Both the position numbers and the translations under genes were made by a program. A stretch of 64,000 nt of DNA from Phragmites australis (Eukaryota; Streptophyta; Magnoliopsida; Poales; Poaceae): the NCBI RefSeq assembly GCF_958298935.1, contig NC_084921.1, forward strand, positions 35,235,501 to 35,299,500. The letters are read 5' to 3'. The number at the start of each line of letters is the position of its first letter. Positions within the stretch are counted from its first letter, which is position 1. Below the pieces are notes generated by a model. It was not told the DNA's origin, made no database searches, and was given only the letters and a program-made list of their open reading frames with translations. Shown piece by piece: positions 24,800-35,952 of this stretch.

Positions 24800-26088
24800 A
24801 GCCAATGGTCGCATCTGTCGTCGGGACCCTACGCCACCTCACTCTCACCTAGTTAGCTGAGTATGTCAGGTGGTCCGGTGGAATGATTAGCCGCTCAAGC
24901 CATCCAGCGGGCGGTGGAGTGGCATACTTGTCCTGGGAGGGCTATGTCCCCGGGAGTGGTGCGCTAGGTAGCTGTGACACACTGAGCTCGTCACTTTGTC
25001 CGAAGATGAAGTCATACTTAGGGAACCGAGTAACGTCCCTACTAAGCAGCTCCATGTAGCTACCCTGTACCTCTACGTCTCGGAGATCGTCGATCTCTGC
25101 ACATGGAACAATGAGGAAAATATGTTAGCATCGATAAACCCTGACATACGTAACAATTTGTTATGCATGAAGCGAGTGTCATTCCTGAGCTAGGGACGCG
25201 AGAACTCGAAGGACCTGGGTCCGCAGAAGAAGAATGTGTTGCCCTGCTCAGCGTAGAAGCGGTCACCACCACTGGTGTAGGGTGTCCTAGACGTTGTGAC
25301 GCCGTAGCGAGGGTCACCGGCACCGGAGAATGAAAGCCAAGGCAACATGCCACTGTACTGGGGGTGACCAGCCGTGGTGAAGGACTGCCTCATCGTAGTA
25401 GGGGTCGAAGACGTTCTCAACGGGTCGGCGGTGAAGATCGGCCGTTCCAGTGGGTGCGGCTACTAGGTGAAGGTGGTGGATGGGTGTGCCGGGATATGAG
25501 TCGACGCTCGTGGTCCCATCGTAACGTCTGAGGATGAATTGTAGCTCATCGATCGGAAGACCTTGGCCACGTTCCGGATAATTCGGCCAAACACCACGCT
25601 CATCTTGACCCTGGGGACCTCGCTACCACTGTCGAGCTGCAGCTTCGACGCACGTGCCTCAACATCAATCTGGTGCATTATGTCCCTCTACAAAGGAAAG
25701 CTTCATTTAATTACACAATTTTTTTACAATCTAGTATAGTAAATGAGGATTCGCATAGTGTTATTCTTACCTCAAGAGAACGTGTTTGGCCCCTGTGTGT
25801 CAGGTACGTGTCGCGCAAGTATGCCACGTGTCGTGGAACCGAAAACACACGACGCAACCAACAAAATAGCTGTGCCCAACCTAACTCAACTCGCACACCA
25901 AACCAAACATCCTGAGCAACAAGCCGGCGGAGTCCTGCTACCATGCCAGCAATAGCTTGGTTAGCGAAGCCTTGCTCCCACGCCAAACTAAACCCCCAGA
26001 TAGTCAGCGGGCGTGTCACTTTAGAGGAGTGCGCATCATACATCAATTGATATTGGGGACGCCACATGATTTGGAAACGCCGCCGCAC
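24800..26088 (-). pseudogene. Transposon-like ORF remnant, family not recognised
   Basis: A long but interrupted coding stretch reads on the minus strand. In order it contains WRPQYQLMYDAHSSKVTRPL, AGLRRLVAQDVWFGVRVELG, DVEARASKLQLDSGSEVPRV, KMSVVFGRIIRNVAKVFRSM, a Ser/Thr/Pro-rich section, and a C-terminal DFIFGQSDELSVSQLP and PPPAGWLERLIIPPDHLTYS. Stops and frame changes separate these blocks. The low-complexity tail and block order resemble proteins of grass transposons near plant-mobile-domain or Mutator-type genes, but I cannot name the family. It runs opposite to the GRF-like gene. Confidence 0.35.
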
Positions 26089-26119
26089 CGAACGGAGGCG
26101 TAGGAGCCAGCCAACAAAA

Positions 26120-27060
26120 GAATCAGGTGCCGCTCAATAGTGCAGGAGGGTTTCCAGAGATGACGCCTTCAGGAAGGAAGCGACGTCTACACTGCCATCG
26201 CCTGACCAAAAACTGGAGCAGGGTTTTCACCCAGAGATGCCCCCAGAGCCGGAGAGATGCTACAATATCTCCTCCAGGGAGGAAATGGCGCCCGCGGGCG
26301 TCATCGACATTGGCACCGATAGAATGCCAGCCTGAGCTTTCGCTCACGACTCTCTGCACCCAAACATCTGCACTGAAGACCCGCCACGACCACCACCACC
26401 ACACGCAAGCACCGCCACAAGCCATCGTCATGCCGTCGAACTCCCCACATGCCAGATCTGAGGGAGGGAGAAGACCCAGTAAGGGGAGGAGCCCAACAAC
26501 ACTGGGAGGCTAGGGGAGGGCCGACCGTTGCAGCCCCGTATGGTGCCGGAGAGGAGACACCAGCAGCCCTAAGCTCCACATCGGTAGTCGGATAGATGGA
26601 TCTGGGCATCCGCCGAACTGCAAGCACAACGCTGAGACCACGGCCAAGAACACCGGGGAGGCGAAGACCGGTAGACACGCACCCGAGTCGAGGAACACGC
26701 CGAAACGGGTGACAACAGAGCTCCACCGGCCAACACCATGTTGTAACACCGTAGAGGCACGGAATCGCGGCGAGCAGACCACTAGGACTCAGATCCGGCC
26801 GGCGGGAGGCCATATTTGGCCATGCCAGGGCGGCACTGGTGAGGGCACAGGGCCCGAGAAGCACCACCCGGACGGAGAGCACCGGCTAGCCAGGGGGAGA
26901 AAGGAAAGGAGAAAGGAGAGGAAGGAAAAGGTGGAGGGGGGAGGCCGCCACCGCCGGAGCAGGACGGACGGCGGCGGCCGGGCGGAGGCGGTTCACCCCG
27001 AGTCACCCCTCTACGAGACTACGCGAGGAATCGCCCTCCCTCCAACTAGCTTAGCAATAT
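26120..27060. repeat. GC-rich repeat, copy 1
   Basis: This is a GC-rich block with long overlapping frames on both strands that do not look like real proteins (Arg/Pro/Ser-rich). Short landmarks such as GTTTTCACCC, ATGCCGTC, AGTAAGGGGAGGAG and TGGGAGGC occur in the same order in the block at 48.7-49.3 kb, so both are diverged copies of one dispersed repeat. The class is unknown. Confidence 0.35.
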
Positions 27061-27246
27061 GGTACTAAAGTTCCTCCCCACCATGCTATATATGAATGGG
27101 CCTTTGAGAATTATTGGAATGTTTCCATTTAGGCCATAGCCCAACCTCTATCATGTATAAGATCCGGACCGGAGAAGTTTGTTAGAGAGTACTTGGTTAA
27201 CATACTCGAATACGGTGAAAACACTTATCTTTGTTCTCTGTGTAGT

Positions 27247-27251
27247 ATAAG
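27247..27251. repeat. Target-site duplication of mini-Copia, left
   Basis: ATAAG here is repeated exactly at 28,979-28,983 on the far side of the element. Confidence 0.85.
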
Positions 27252-27460
27252 TGAAAGAGTGCAGTGGAGAGAAGTTTTGGGGGAAGCCACACACGGCAAG
27301 GAGCCGAGGTTCCATTTTTATATAGCTCAAGAGAGCAATTACAGGATACAAGAATATGTACCATCTATCTATGGAAATATAATGATCTCTAGGATCAATT
27401 ACAAGGAAGCAATAATCTCTAGGATATGCACAAGATAGGAAACAAATAATCTTGCTAACA
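27252..27460 (-). repeat. 3' LTR of mini-Copia
   Basis: On the minus strand the LTR starts TGTTAGCAAG at 27,460 and ends CTCTTTCA at 27,252. The partner copy is 28,770-28,978. Confidence 0.85.
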
Positions 27461-27470
27461 TCCCCCCGCA
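27461..27470 (-). promoter_or_regulatory. Polypurine tract of mini-Copia
   Basis: TGCGGGGGGA on the minus strand lies immediately before the 3' LTR start, the position for plus-strand DNA priming. Confidence 0.65.
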
Positions 27471-27473
27471 GTC

Positions 27474-28345
27474 TCAGAGGGAGGCGGCCGGATGCATAGA
27501 CTGGTCCAGAAATCGAGAAAGAGCTGAGTCGGCAACCCCTTTTGTCATGATGTCGGCGAACTGGAGATTGGAGGGCACATGCAGAATGCGGACATGCCCT
27601 ATAGAAACCTTTTCCCGCACGAAGTGGATGTCAATTTCGATGTGCTTGGTTCGGCGATGTTGGACGGGGTTGGAGGACATATAGATCGCACTCACGTTGT
27701 CGCAATAGACAAGAATGGCAGACTGCAGGGGCAGATGGAGCTCCTGGAGCAATTGACAAAGCTAGCAGCATTCAGCGACGGCATGGGCAACTGCATGATA
27801 CCTCGCTTCTGCGCTAGAGCGGGAGACGGTGGTCTGTCGTTTGGACGACCAGGAGACGAGATTGTCACCTAGGTAAACGTAGAAACCGGATGTCGAGTGA
27901 CGAGAGTCTGGACAGCCAGCCCAATCCGCATCGGAGTACGTGGTGAGAGAAGTGGCGGGCATAGCATGCAGCTGAAGATCGAAGCCGAGAGTGCCCTTCA
28001 CGTATCGCAAAATGCGCTTGATGAGCGCAAGATGCGACTCTCGAGGAGCATGCATGTGAAGGCACACCTGTTGAACGGCGTAGGCGATGTCGGGGCGTGT
28101 CAGTGTCAAGTACTAAAGAGCCACTGCTAGACTCTGGTACTCCGTCGGATTCTGGACAAGGTCACCAGCCGTGGTAGACAGCTTGGCCTGAGTATCCACT
28201 GGAGTCATGGTCAAGTGACAGTCAGCCATGTTGGTGCGATGAAGGAGATCGGCGGCGTACTGACGCTAGGCGAGGAAGAGGCCTGCCGGTGACCATGTCA
28301 CGGAGATGCCGAGGAAGTGGGAGCTGATGGAGCCGTACATGGCAA
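27474..28345 (-). pseudogene. Copia RT C-terminus and RNase H
   Basis: Reading on the minus strand: FLGISVT and GLFLA (RT thumb), RQYAADLL, TRPDIAYAVQQVC, RILRYVKGTLGFDL, YSDADWAGCPDSRHSTSGF, SWSSKRQTTVSRSSAEARYH, YCDNVSAIYMSSNPVQHRR, TKHIEIDIHFVREK and FADIMTKG. These are the Copia RNase H landmarks. The usual SSAEAEY is SSAEARY, so a catalytic glutamate appears lost. Several in-frame stops are present (near 28,109, 28,266 and 27,753). Confidence 0.75.
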
Positions 28346-28354
28346 AGAGGACGG

Positions 28355-28506
28355 GGTCATTGGGAGCAGCAGTGACGGAGCCATCAACATGGTGGAGTAG
28401 TCCGTGATGACCAAGGAGGGCATGAAGGAAGGTCATTGGGAGCAGCAGCGACGGAGCCATCAACATGGTGGAGTAGTCCGTGACGACCAAGGAGGGCATG
28501 AAGGAA
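28355..28506. repeat. 76-bp tandem duplication at the gag-RT junction
   Basis: 28,355-28,430 and 28,431-28,506 are near-identical copies, differing at two transitions by eye (GTGACG/GCGACG and GATGACC/GACGACC). The unit is not a multiple of three, so it disrupts the gag frame. Confidence 0.8.
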
Positions 28507-28758
28507 GATGTTCCACTTCGAGAAGTTGTCGGCGTCGAAGTCGAGGAGGACCGGGAGTGGTGCACGACTTGCTCCGGCGAGCCCAGCAATGCCTGAGATG
28601 GACAGAGGTGCAAGAGCACTGGTGGTAGTGGAGCCGAGCGGAGCAGACGAGGAGAAGGCTGCGGTGGACTAAGTCGCCATAGGGGGTAGCTGGAGGTGGG
28701 AACTGGCGGCAGATGATACTGGCGGTGGTGCTTAGGTAGGAGAAGGCTAGGAAAGAAA

Positions 28759-28769
28759 TCCTGATACCA
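28759..28769 (-). promoter_or_regulatory. Primer-binding site of mini-Copia
   Basis: TGGTATCAGGA on the minus strand follows the 5' LTR directly and matches the usual initiator-Met tRNA PBS (TGGTATCAGAGC) in its first nine bases. Confidence 0.75.
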
Positions 28770-28978
28770 TGAAAGAGTGCAGCGGAGAGAAGTTTTGGGG
28801 GAAGCCACACACGGTAAGGAGCTGGGGTTCTATTTTTATATAACTCAAGAGAGCAATTACAGGATACAAGGATATGTACTATCTATCTATGAAAATATAA
28901 TGATTTCTAGGATCAATTACAGGGAAGCAATAATCCCTAGGATATGCACAAGATAGGAAACAAATAATCTTGCTAACA
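28770..28978 (-). repeat. 5' LTR of mini-Copia
   Basis: This 209-bp copy is about 94-95% identical by eye to 27,252-27,460, with the same TGTTAGCAAG start (at 28,978) and CTCTTTCA end. Confidence 0.85.
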
Positions 28979-29071
28979 ATAAGCAATCGTATGTGAGACA
29001 TACACGTCCCCCTACCTATATAGGGCTTATTAATATTATATCGTTTTGCTTACTGCCCTCGGTTGCCCTTC

Positions 29072-29613
29072 ATGGCGTCCATGGCACTCGTTGACGTTGA
29101 GGCCATCGTCGTCGAACCAGAGTCCTCAGGCGAACCCCGGCGCCTGACAACAACGGCCGGCGATAGCTTTCATCGTCTGTTCGGGACACCCCCCTCCTTC
29201 AACTTCACACTCCGGATGGACAACCGCTGGTATGACGAAACCTGCACGGAGAACGGCGCCGTGAGGATCCTGGGCGTCGGTTGGGGCGTGGTGCCAGGTT
29301 TGTGCGTGCCCAAGCGGGCGACGGGCGAGGTGGGGTTGTCTTGTCGCACCCGGGCCTGGCATTGTCCCCCGGACTACGCGACCGGATGGCGTCAGACAAG
29401 CGCGCACGAGGCAGGCTGGAGCTCAAGGTTGAGATGGAGATGATCGGCGCCGACCAGTCCTTCAGATTAAAGCTATGCCTCTTGCGGTGTGATCTAAAAC
29501 AGGCAGAGAGTTTCGCGACAAGCCTGTGCGATATATTTTGTCTCGAAAAAGCTATGCGTATGACTGGGTCCATGCAGCCGTACGTGCAGCAGCGCCTATT
29601 TTGTCTCAAATAA
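29072..29613 (+). pseudogene. LEA_2/NDR1-like small protein gene with a frameshift
   Basis: From the ATG at 29,072 one frame reads ALVDVEAIVVEPESSGEPRR, then DSFHRLFGTPPSFNFTLRMD, NGAVRIL and VPGLCVPKRATGEV. The natural continuation (VVLSHPGLALSPGLRDRM, RGRLELKVEMEMIG, FRLKLCLLRCDL) is in another frame and ends at a stop at 29,611-29,613. The switch lies at the G-run around 29,329-29,335, so one indel explains it. The pattern of a conserved beta-rich core with FxFTLRxDN and VVLxHPGxxLSP resembles plant LEA_2/NHL-type proteins, but no transmembrane segment is seen at the N-terminus. A sequencing error in the G-run could make the gene intact. The family assignment is tentative. Confidence 0.4.
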
Positions 29614-29639
29614 TTTTTAGGCTTTCACTTCTTATCAGT

Positions 29640-30720
29640 TTTTTAATTATTTTTTGAAAAAAGAGTTTTATTAACCCTTATCGTTACATCAAACTAATAC
29701 AATCACCTAAGAGTTTACCTCTAATATCTGTATAACATAGATACACACAACCAAAAATTAAGAAAGAGTAATAAGATATACCAAACACCTGCTCTCATAT
29801 AAGGTTATTCTGCTTATACTTACTACGGAGTCTAGATTGCCACCTAAACTGGGTAGAGAGCTCCTGGCAAAATGTTTCAGTCTTGTACAAGTTATAGTAA
29901 CCAACTCACGATGCTCCTATTGATGTAGGACAGATCACGAATGAAACCAGTGTGTATTAATAAAAATAACCTGTACAGGATTACATATTTTCTCTTGTTG
30001 AAGATAATGTCATTTATGTATAGCCATATAGACCAATATAATGTGGTCGTCACCGCTATTATACTGCCTTTCAATTTTTTACTAAGATCCCAAAGCTAAT
30101 TCCCAAACATATTTTAAATGCCTCATGGTTAGTAAAGATTCGATGCCACTTGACTATAAACCATGCAGAACTAAACATGGTTAGTAAAGATTTGATACCA
30201 CCTTAACTATAAACCATGCAGAACTAAACGACAATCGAAAAAAAAGTGTTTAATTGTCTCAGTTATGTGACATAAAATACTTTTGATCTTCGAGCCATTG
30301 TCTTTTACTTTAAGTTATCCTTTATTAAGTAAAACACTATTGTGTAAATACCAAAAGAATATTTTAATTTTTAAAAATAATTTTAATTTTCACATTCAAC
30401 TATTCTGAATTGGTTCATCCCTTATACAATTGTTTTGTATAATGAGCTAACCGTGAACCTTCTATTTTGATTTAAGTTCTATTTGAACTCATCTCGGTCT
30501 CCCGACAAACTGATGTTGGTGAGACGTACCATCAATTCATTCCACATAATTAATTTTGGGCCAGTTAGATCCCGCTTGAAGGAAATATTGATGGGGAACG
30601 ACTCCATTGACTTAGCTACCGAGGCTTGCTTGTTCAATACAACATTATATAGTGAAGGGAATTAAACTCTTAGTGGTGAATTGCCTCACTAGCTGTCCTT
30701 CCAAAATCTAATTTTAGAGT
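29640..30720 (-). mobile_element. LINE debris (3' region)
   Basis: The minus strand contains LYWSIWLYINDIIFNKRKY followed by an amphipathic stretch (29,892-30,074). This is the 'WxxWxxRNDxIFN' pattern found downstream of the RVT zinc finger in plant LINEs. The rest is AT-rich with many stops, and both boundaries are uncertain. Confidence 0.35.
30122..30229. repeat. Imperfect 53-55 bp tandem duplication
   Basis: Two adjacent copies share TGGTTAGTAAAGATT, then GAT-CCAC, and end with CTATAAACCATGCAGAACTA. The second carries a few substitutions and a short insertion. Confidence 0.6.
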
Positions 30721-32745
30721 CGTCTTTTATGTTAATAGTACTATATCGAAATAAGATATATTTTTTACTTTCACTAGTTACATATCGGAATAAGAGCCGT
30801 CTTTTATCAGTCTGCATATATCATTGTATATTAGTTACAGTACTTGCGTGTATATTTATTTATTTTCATTGTAATGCAATATTGTGGTCACATGATTATG
30901 TAAATCACGTTAATATTGCATTTAGACGTGTCTGCTGGTTACTTAACTACAGATCTGCTGGTTATTGCATCACCCAAAACTGTTACCAAATAAAGCATTG
31001 ATAGATCTCAACCTTAAATCATCAGCACGAAATTGCTGCAACGACAGAGGGTTATAGTAGAGAAGGCCTTAATCACGTATATGTTCGGCCTGAGGCATGT
31101 AATGTTTACATTTTGTCGCCATTAGAAGCTTATATTATTAGCAAGCAGAACTATGAGGTTACATTTCTCTCGCCTGCAAGATTGATATCTGCCCACCGTC
31201 CGATCTGTCGAAGCTTTTTTATTCTCCGGGTAGGTTCTAATGCGGTGTTGTTCCGTGTGAACCGATCCTTCCAGGTCACCAAGCAAGGCATAGGATAGCC
31301 ATGACAACAATCCAAAGATAGCATATTAACATCCATTTCTGGTCGAAGGGGCACATCAGCCCGCTCGTAGTGCATGCCTTCATTCGCACGAACCGTCGCC
31401 ACCATTACCAAACAGTGCATAACAAACCCGATGGCAACCGGCGACCGCAGATCCGGCGCCCGAGTGATCGGCAAACGCCGAACGGAAGCACTCACCTAAA
31501 AGTCCATCAGATTCGTTTGGCCGTCGCGGCCGGCTGGAAGGCGGCTCTCGCGCGCACACCATGCACGGACACGAACTTTTCTGTCTCGCGCGGCTGCCCC
31601 CGTCGTCTCCAAAGAATGATTCGGACGTGCCGCCGCGACGGTAGGCGGGCAAGCGAGGCAGGATTTCGAAGGTAGTTAAAGCTGTAAGCAGGAAGCAACA
31701 TGATTGCATGATGTGCGTCAGTGCGTGGTGTGGTGTGACCGCTACCTGCGTTTGTTACTCTGATTTTCCTGAGGAGGAGGCAGACGCGATCGAGTTGGTT
31801 AGCGCCGAGAGGGACTGACCCGTGAAAGCAAAGCAAGCTCGAGCGATGTCGACCGGATCGGAGGGAGCTTTGCGTTGTGAACTGAGATGAGCCTTTCCTG
31901 TCAGGCCGGGGCGCACCTCACTGACCGATCGAGGATGTCATGTACCCGATTGACATGTAGAATGGACCCGCTGCGATCAGTTATTAGCTGTGTTCCTCCA
32001 AAAGCAAGATTAATTAGTTGTTAAGCAATAACTAATAGAGATGCATCATGTAGAGTTGATTATATTGCCTTATGTTTCTTGTGACAAGACTGCCGTGAAC
32101 TAGGGCTTGTTTGGTACAGAGTTCCAGTGTGTGAAGCCAAACTTTTGCTATATATGCTCGTGAAATTTGACCTTCACTTGGTAAAATTTTGGCACAGCCC
32201 CAAATTGTAGCATATGCCAACATAATACAATACGCGTAGAAGAACAAAGAACAACAATGGTACTTTCTACGCAGTACTCCTACCTAGTTTCTTGCACGCA
32301 CGAGTGCTTGGGATGTGTGTATGCAGAAAATGGTGAGTTCCCAGATTCTGAAGCTGTAAAGCGTTTCTGAGGCAGCAGGAGTGGACTCACCTCCGACTAT
32401 CCGACGTGACCTCACCCGACACAAAGGCGGGGCCGACTTGTCCGCATCAGAGCGCTCAATGAAGTGTGGTTGAAGAAATTAACGTTAGCACCTCCCGTGA
32501 TGGCACGATTAGCATTTCCCGAACCGTACCGATAAAGATGAATGAGTCATCTGATAAGTCAGAAATCAGCAATTCATTTCTAGAATAGTCTTTGAATGTT
32601 AAAGACCATTTCTCATGTTCGAGGTTTGTTTACAATCAAAGCCGTCGATTTTCAGGACATGAAAGCAATTGCGGATCCCGGACTACCAAGTAGAGGCTCT
32701 TCCTATTCTTCATCGTCCTCATTCTCTTCTCCTTCTCTTTTTCTT
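30721..32745. other. Unassigned intergenic sequence
   Basis: No recognisable gene. A GC-rich patch (31,370-31,860) has overlapping frames on both strands without domain features. A motif GGGCTTGTTTGGT at 32,102 resembles one end of a hAT-type MITE, but I could not find its partner. Confidence 0.35.
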
Positions 32746-35700
32746 TGTAACATTCCAAATTTCCGCAAATTTTAAAATCCAAAAATCTTTTTCAAAGAAT
32801 CAATTCAAATCAAATTTCAAAACATTTTCCTTTCTTTTTCTCTCCCCTTAGGTTCAATCTAATCCAAATCTATGTCAACACAGTTCACTCTCTCATTCTC
32901 TCTTTCTTTCCCTCCGGCGTAGCACCCCTCCGACCCACTTCACCTTTTCATGTGGCCCACTCACGCCAGCCCAGTCGGCTCGCCATCTCCTTCTTCTTCC
33001 TCCTGCTCCCGCTACGCACGCTCGTGCCCAAGCTCGCCAACCGCAGACCCCGCGGCGAGTCGCCACCTACAGTACCACCTGCCTACCCTCTGCCTCCGTA
33101 GTGCCACCTCCGTCACCCTGTCTCCCCTCCCTTCTCTGCGAGCTCACTGCACACAGGAGTCAGCGATGAGCACACAGCCCCCGTGCGAACCGAGCTGTGT
33201 ATGGGCAACAGCAGCTCACCGCCTTGCCTCCCCTTCTGCCTCTCTCTCTCACTCTCTTTGTGCTTGCACACGCGCACAAGGTCACTGGCGCAAGTTGACG
33301 CCGACCCCACCGCACACCACTATTTGGCATCCGCATGATTGCCGACCATTGCTGTGGCTACTCCCCCCTCCTCCGCCTATAAAAGCCGACCGCTTGCTCC
33401 TTCGCATCGCACCATCGCTCATCGAGTTCGCCAAGGCATGCTTCGCCACTCCTCTCTCTTTTTCCCTCTCGATGTCTCCTTCCACTCCGCCGACGGCACC
33501 CGTCGTCGATCCACCACCAGATGCCGCCACTAGCCAATTGGGCCCGCGAAGAGCTTCACTTGACCTCACTCCACCTCCCTTGCCCCTCTGCCTAGCCTCT
33601 CCCTCTCTCTTCCGAGCTGTCACCGAGCCGCCATGGCCGCCGACCTCTGCCTCCGTCGCCAGCCACCGTTGATGCCTCACCGGCCAATCTGAGCGTGGAG
33701 ATCACTTCCTCACACCCCACACACACTCCCGACGCCCCAAAACCCAACCCTAATCCATCTTCTCGCAGTTTCCCCTATCAGTTGCCACCTTTCCCAACTC
33801 TGGCGAGTTGCTAGCGTTGCTCTAGTCAACGCCCACCATCAAGATGCCCGCAACCAGCTATGTCGTGCCGTGCTAGTCCTCCTGGACCAGCTCTCAATCT
33901 GAACCAAGGCCGAGAGCCACCACCAGTGAGCTTTCTAGCAAGCCTCGTTGCGAGCATCCCCGCGTCGTCGTCCCTGCGCTGCCCGACGACTGAAGCCGCT
34001 CGCGCCGACATGTATCCCTCCACATCGGCACCACATCAGCATAGTCTATGGCCCCAGTCCACCGTAGACCATAGACTAGATTCCCTTCGGTCCACAAGAT
34101 CCATGAACCTAGTCTACAACACAGTAACCTTTTTCTTTTTCTGATAATCCTTTTTCCAGAGAATATTCCACCATTTTTCTTTTTCCCGAATTTATTTTTC
34201 CAGCCAACTTTCGAAGCCTATATCTCCTCTGTTTCAACTCCGATTTCGATGATTCTTTCACTGATACTCATCTAAATTCAAATCCTATCCATTTCCATCA
34301 ATTTCATATTTATTTCAATTTAGATTCTATTTTGTTGGTATTTATGTGTGTTTTTGTTTGTGTGTGGTGTGACGTGCAGTAGAAGTCGGAGAGATCGAGG
34401 AGGAAGAGGAGGAGCCGTGAGTGCAAGATTTCGAGCAAGACCCCTCAAGGACTTTAGTGGAGGCAAGTCTCAATTCGTTTCTCTTGTTGATCATATTGAA
34501 TCCAGATTTTTTCACCACAACCCGTAGGAGTCATTTTTCCACTAGACTGTATAAAGTATTAATTATCAGCATAATTTAAATTATTGATCTAGTTATGTCC
34601 TATTTTAGATTAGCTAGCATGAATGCTTTTGACCTAAATATAACCATTGCAACCCTAGAATTATCGTCTCGGCAATATTGATTATTCTACGATGAACCCC
34701 TTACTACTAGTATGCTTAGGATTGCGTATTGTACTGTCATTTCATGTTTGATCGTAATTAGTTTGCGAAATGTGTGAAACTTGGTGCTTTGGTGTTGTGT
34801 GAGTCATTTGGATGTGAAGACTTATCAGATGGCTAATAACAACAGAAAGCCTGTTAGAGCTGAGGCAAATCAGGGTTCTCGCTCGGAATGCCTTAGGAGT
34901 TTAAGTGATATCTATGTGACAGATTTAATATGGAGATGTTTGCCTTGGCTCAATTAAGGACCGAGTTGATGTGACATCTTACCTAGTCTTCACCGTACAG
35001 CCACTCGACCCTGTATGTGGCAGAGCTTAGTTTAAACCGTACAAGCTAGTCCACTAGACGTTCAGAGGCAGGAGTGCAAGTAGATGCAGACTTGTCGACC
35101 CGGTTGGAGGCCTAGTATAGGGATGGAACCCTAGTTAGCTCATGTAGGTAGCTAGTGGGATGATGTTGTGGTGAGTAATGGCTTTGTAGAGCTGCACTGC
35201 CATGAAGGTGGTTTGTTGTCAAGCTTAACTTGTGGGTAAAGTGTATCACTCCACAGAGGTAAAACTATTCAAATAGCTGTGTCCATGATCACTGACTAAC
35301 TATGGTTCGGTCACAACAACTAGTATGGTTGTGTGCGTTTCCCTTGGAGTGTGAGTGGATAAGGTGTGCCCGTTTTTGGATATAGGTCCGGCAATTTGTT
35401 GTGGGTTGCTGTGGACGGAGTATCCGGTAACATTAAAACTTGAGTCCTGATGACTTTCCACCACGGCCGAACCCCCCCCCCCCTTTATTTAATACCGATG
35501 ATATGATATTTTCACAAAACCTGTATTATGAAAATGAACCATTGCATGTGTAAACTTAGTATTTCTGTAAAAGTTAAACTTACAGCCTTACCCTTGTCAA
35601 TATTATATGCATACATTTATACCCCTTGATGACTTTAGAGGAAGATCCGGAGTTCACCGATGACGACGGTGAGGTTGACGAATAAGTCTTGGTCGCGTCA

Positions 35701-35952
35701 GCACCCGAATTGCATGTAGAGTGATATATCCCTCATGTTAGCCCTGTTGTGCCTTCTGGTGTCGTAGAGTATGTTTCTTACAGGTCTTACCATAGTCTTT
35801 TATATATTACTAGCTTAGTAGAGTTATTTTATCACTCGTTTTATTGTATGACTGTAGCTGATTATCATCTGTTGTAAGACGTGTATTTAACCGTGACTGA
35901 TTCAGGAACTGATATAATAAAATTTTAAGCACAAAATAACCGAGACGTTTCA
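32746..35952 (+). mobile_element. Large solo LTR (Gypsy-type), plus strand
   Basis: The block starts TGTAACATTCC and ends GACGTTTCA. It has a TATA box (CTATAAAAG near 33,378) followed by a GC-rich leader whose long Pro/Ser-rich frame (32,950-33,672) is non-coding. Short acidic frames such as EEDPEFTDDDGEVDE then stop near 35,640-35,685 are typical of the 3' part of these LTRs. Flanks TTCTT and GTCTT could be a mutated 5-bp target duplication. No gag-pol is adjacent, so a solo LTR formed by LTR-LTR recombination is likely. Confidence 0.55.
33378..33386 (+). promoter_or_regulatory. TATA box inside the 32.7-36.0 kb LTR
   Basis: CTATAAAAG lies in a GC-rich context, followed within 30 bp by CTTGCTCCTTCGC. 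It fits the LTR core promoter. Confidence 0.45.

Larger units (their letters stand above)
28345..28769 (-). pseudogene. Copia gag N-terminal domain fragment
   Basis: Directly after the primer-binding site the minus strand encodes a Pro/Ser-rich leader, then a segment reading DFDADNFSKWNIF and LHALLGRHGLLHHVDGSV. This resembles the start of Copia gag (UBN2-type domain, 'LxxxNFxxWxxxxxxLLxxHxLxxxVDG'). A 76-bp tandem duplication repeats LHALLG-HGLLHHVDGS and shifts the frame. The rest of gag is absent and the sequence runs into RT C-terminal coding sequence. Confidence 0.6.
27252..28978 (-). mobile_element. Internally deleted Copia LTR retrotransposon (1.73 kb)
   Basis: A structurally complete insertion: 209-bp LTRs at both ends, TG...CA termini, a 5-bp ATAAG duplication, a primer-binding site and a polypurine tract. 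The coding part is a deletion derivative. A gag N-terminal domain is joined almost directly to the reverse-transcriptase C-terminus and RNase H. Protease, integrase and most of RT are missing, so any movement would need proteins from a related autonomous element. The LTRs differ at about a dozen sites, all transitions by my count, so the insertion is not very recent. Confidence 0.85.

Noticed and set aside
26301..26882. 193-codon ORF, minus strand
   Set aside because: It lies in the GC-rich repeat; overlapping frames on both strands and no motifs.
32950..33672. 240-codon Pro/Ser-rich ORF, plus strand
   Set aside because: It lies inside the leader of a giant LTR, has overlapping frames on the other strand and no domain; GC-rich composition explains its length.
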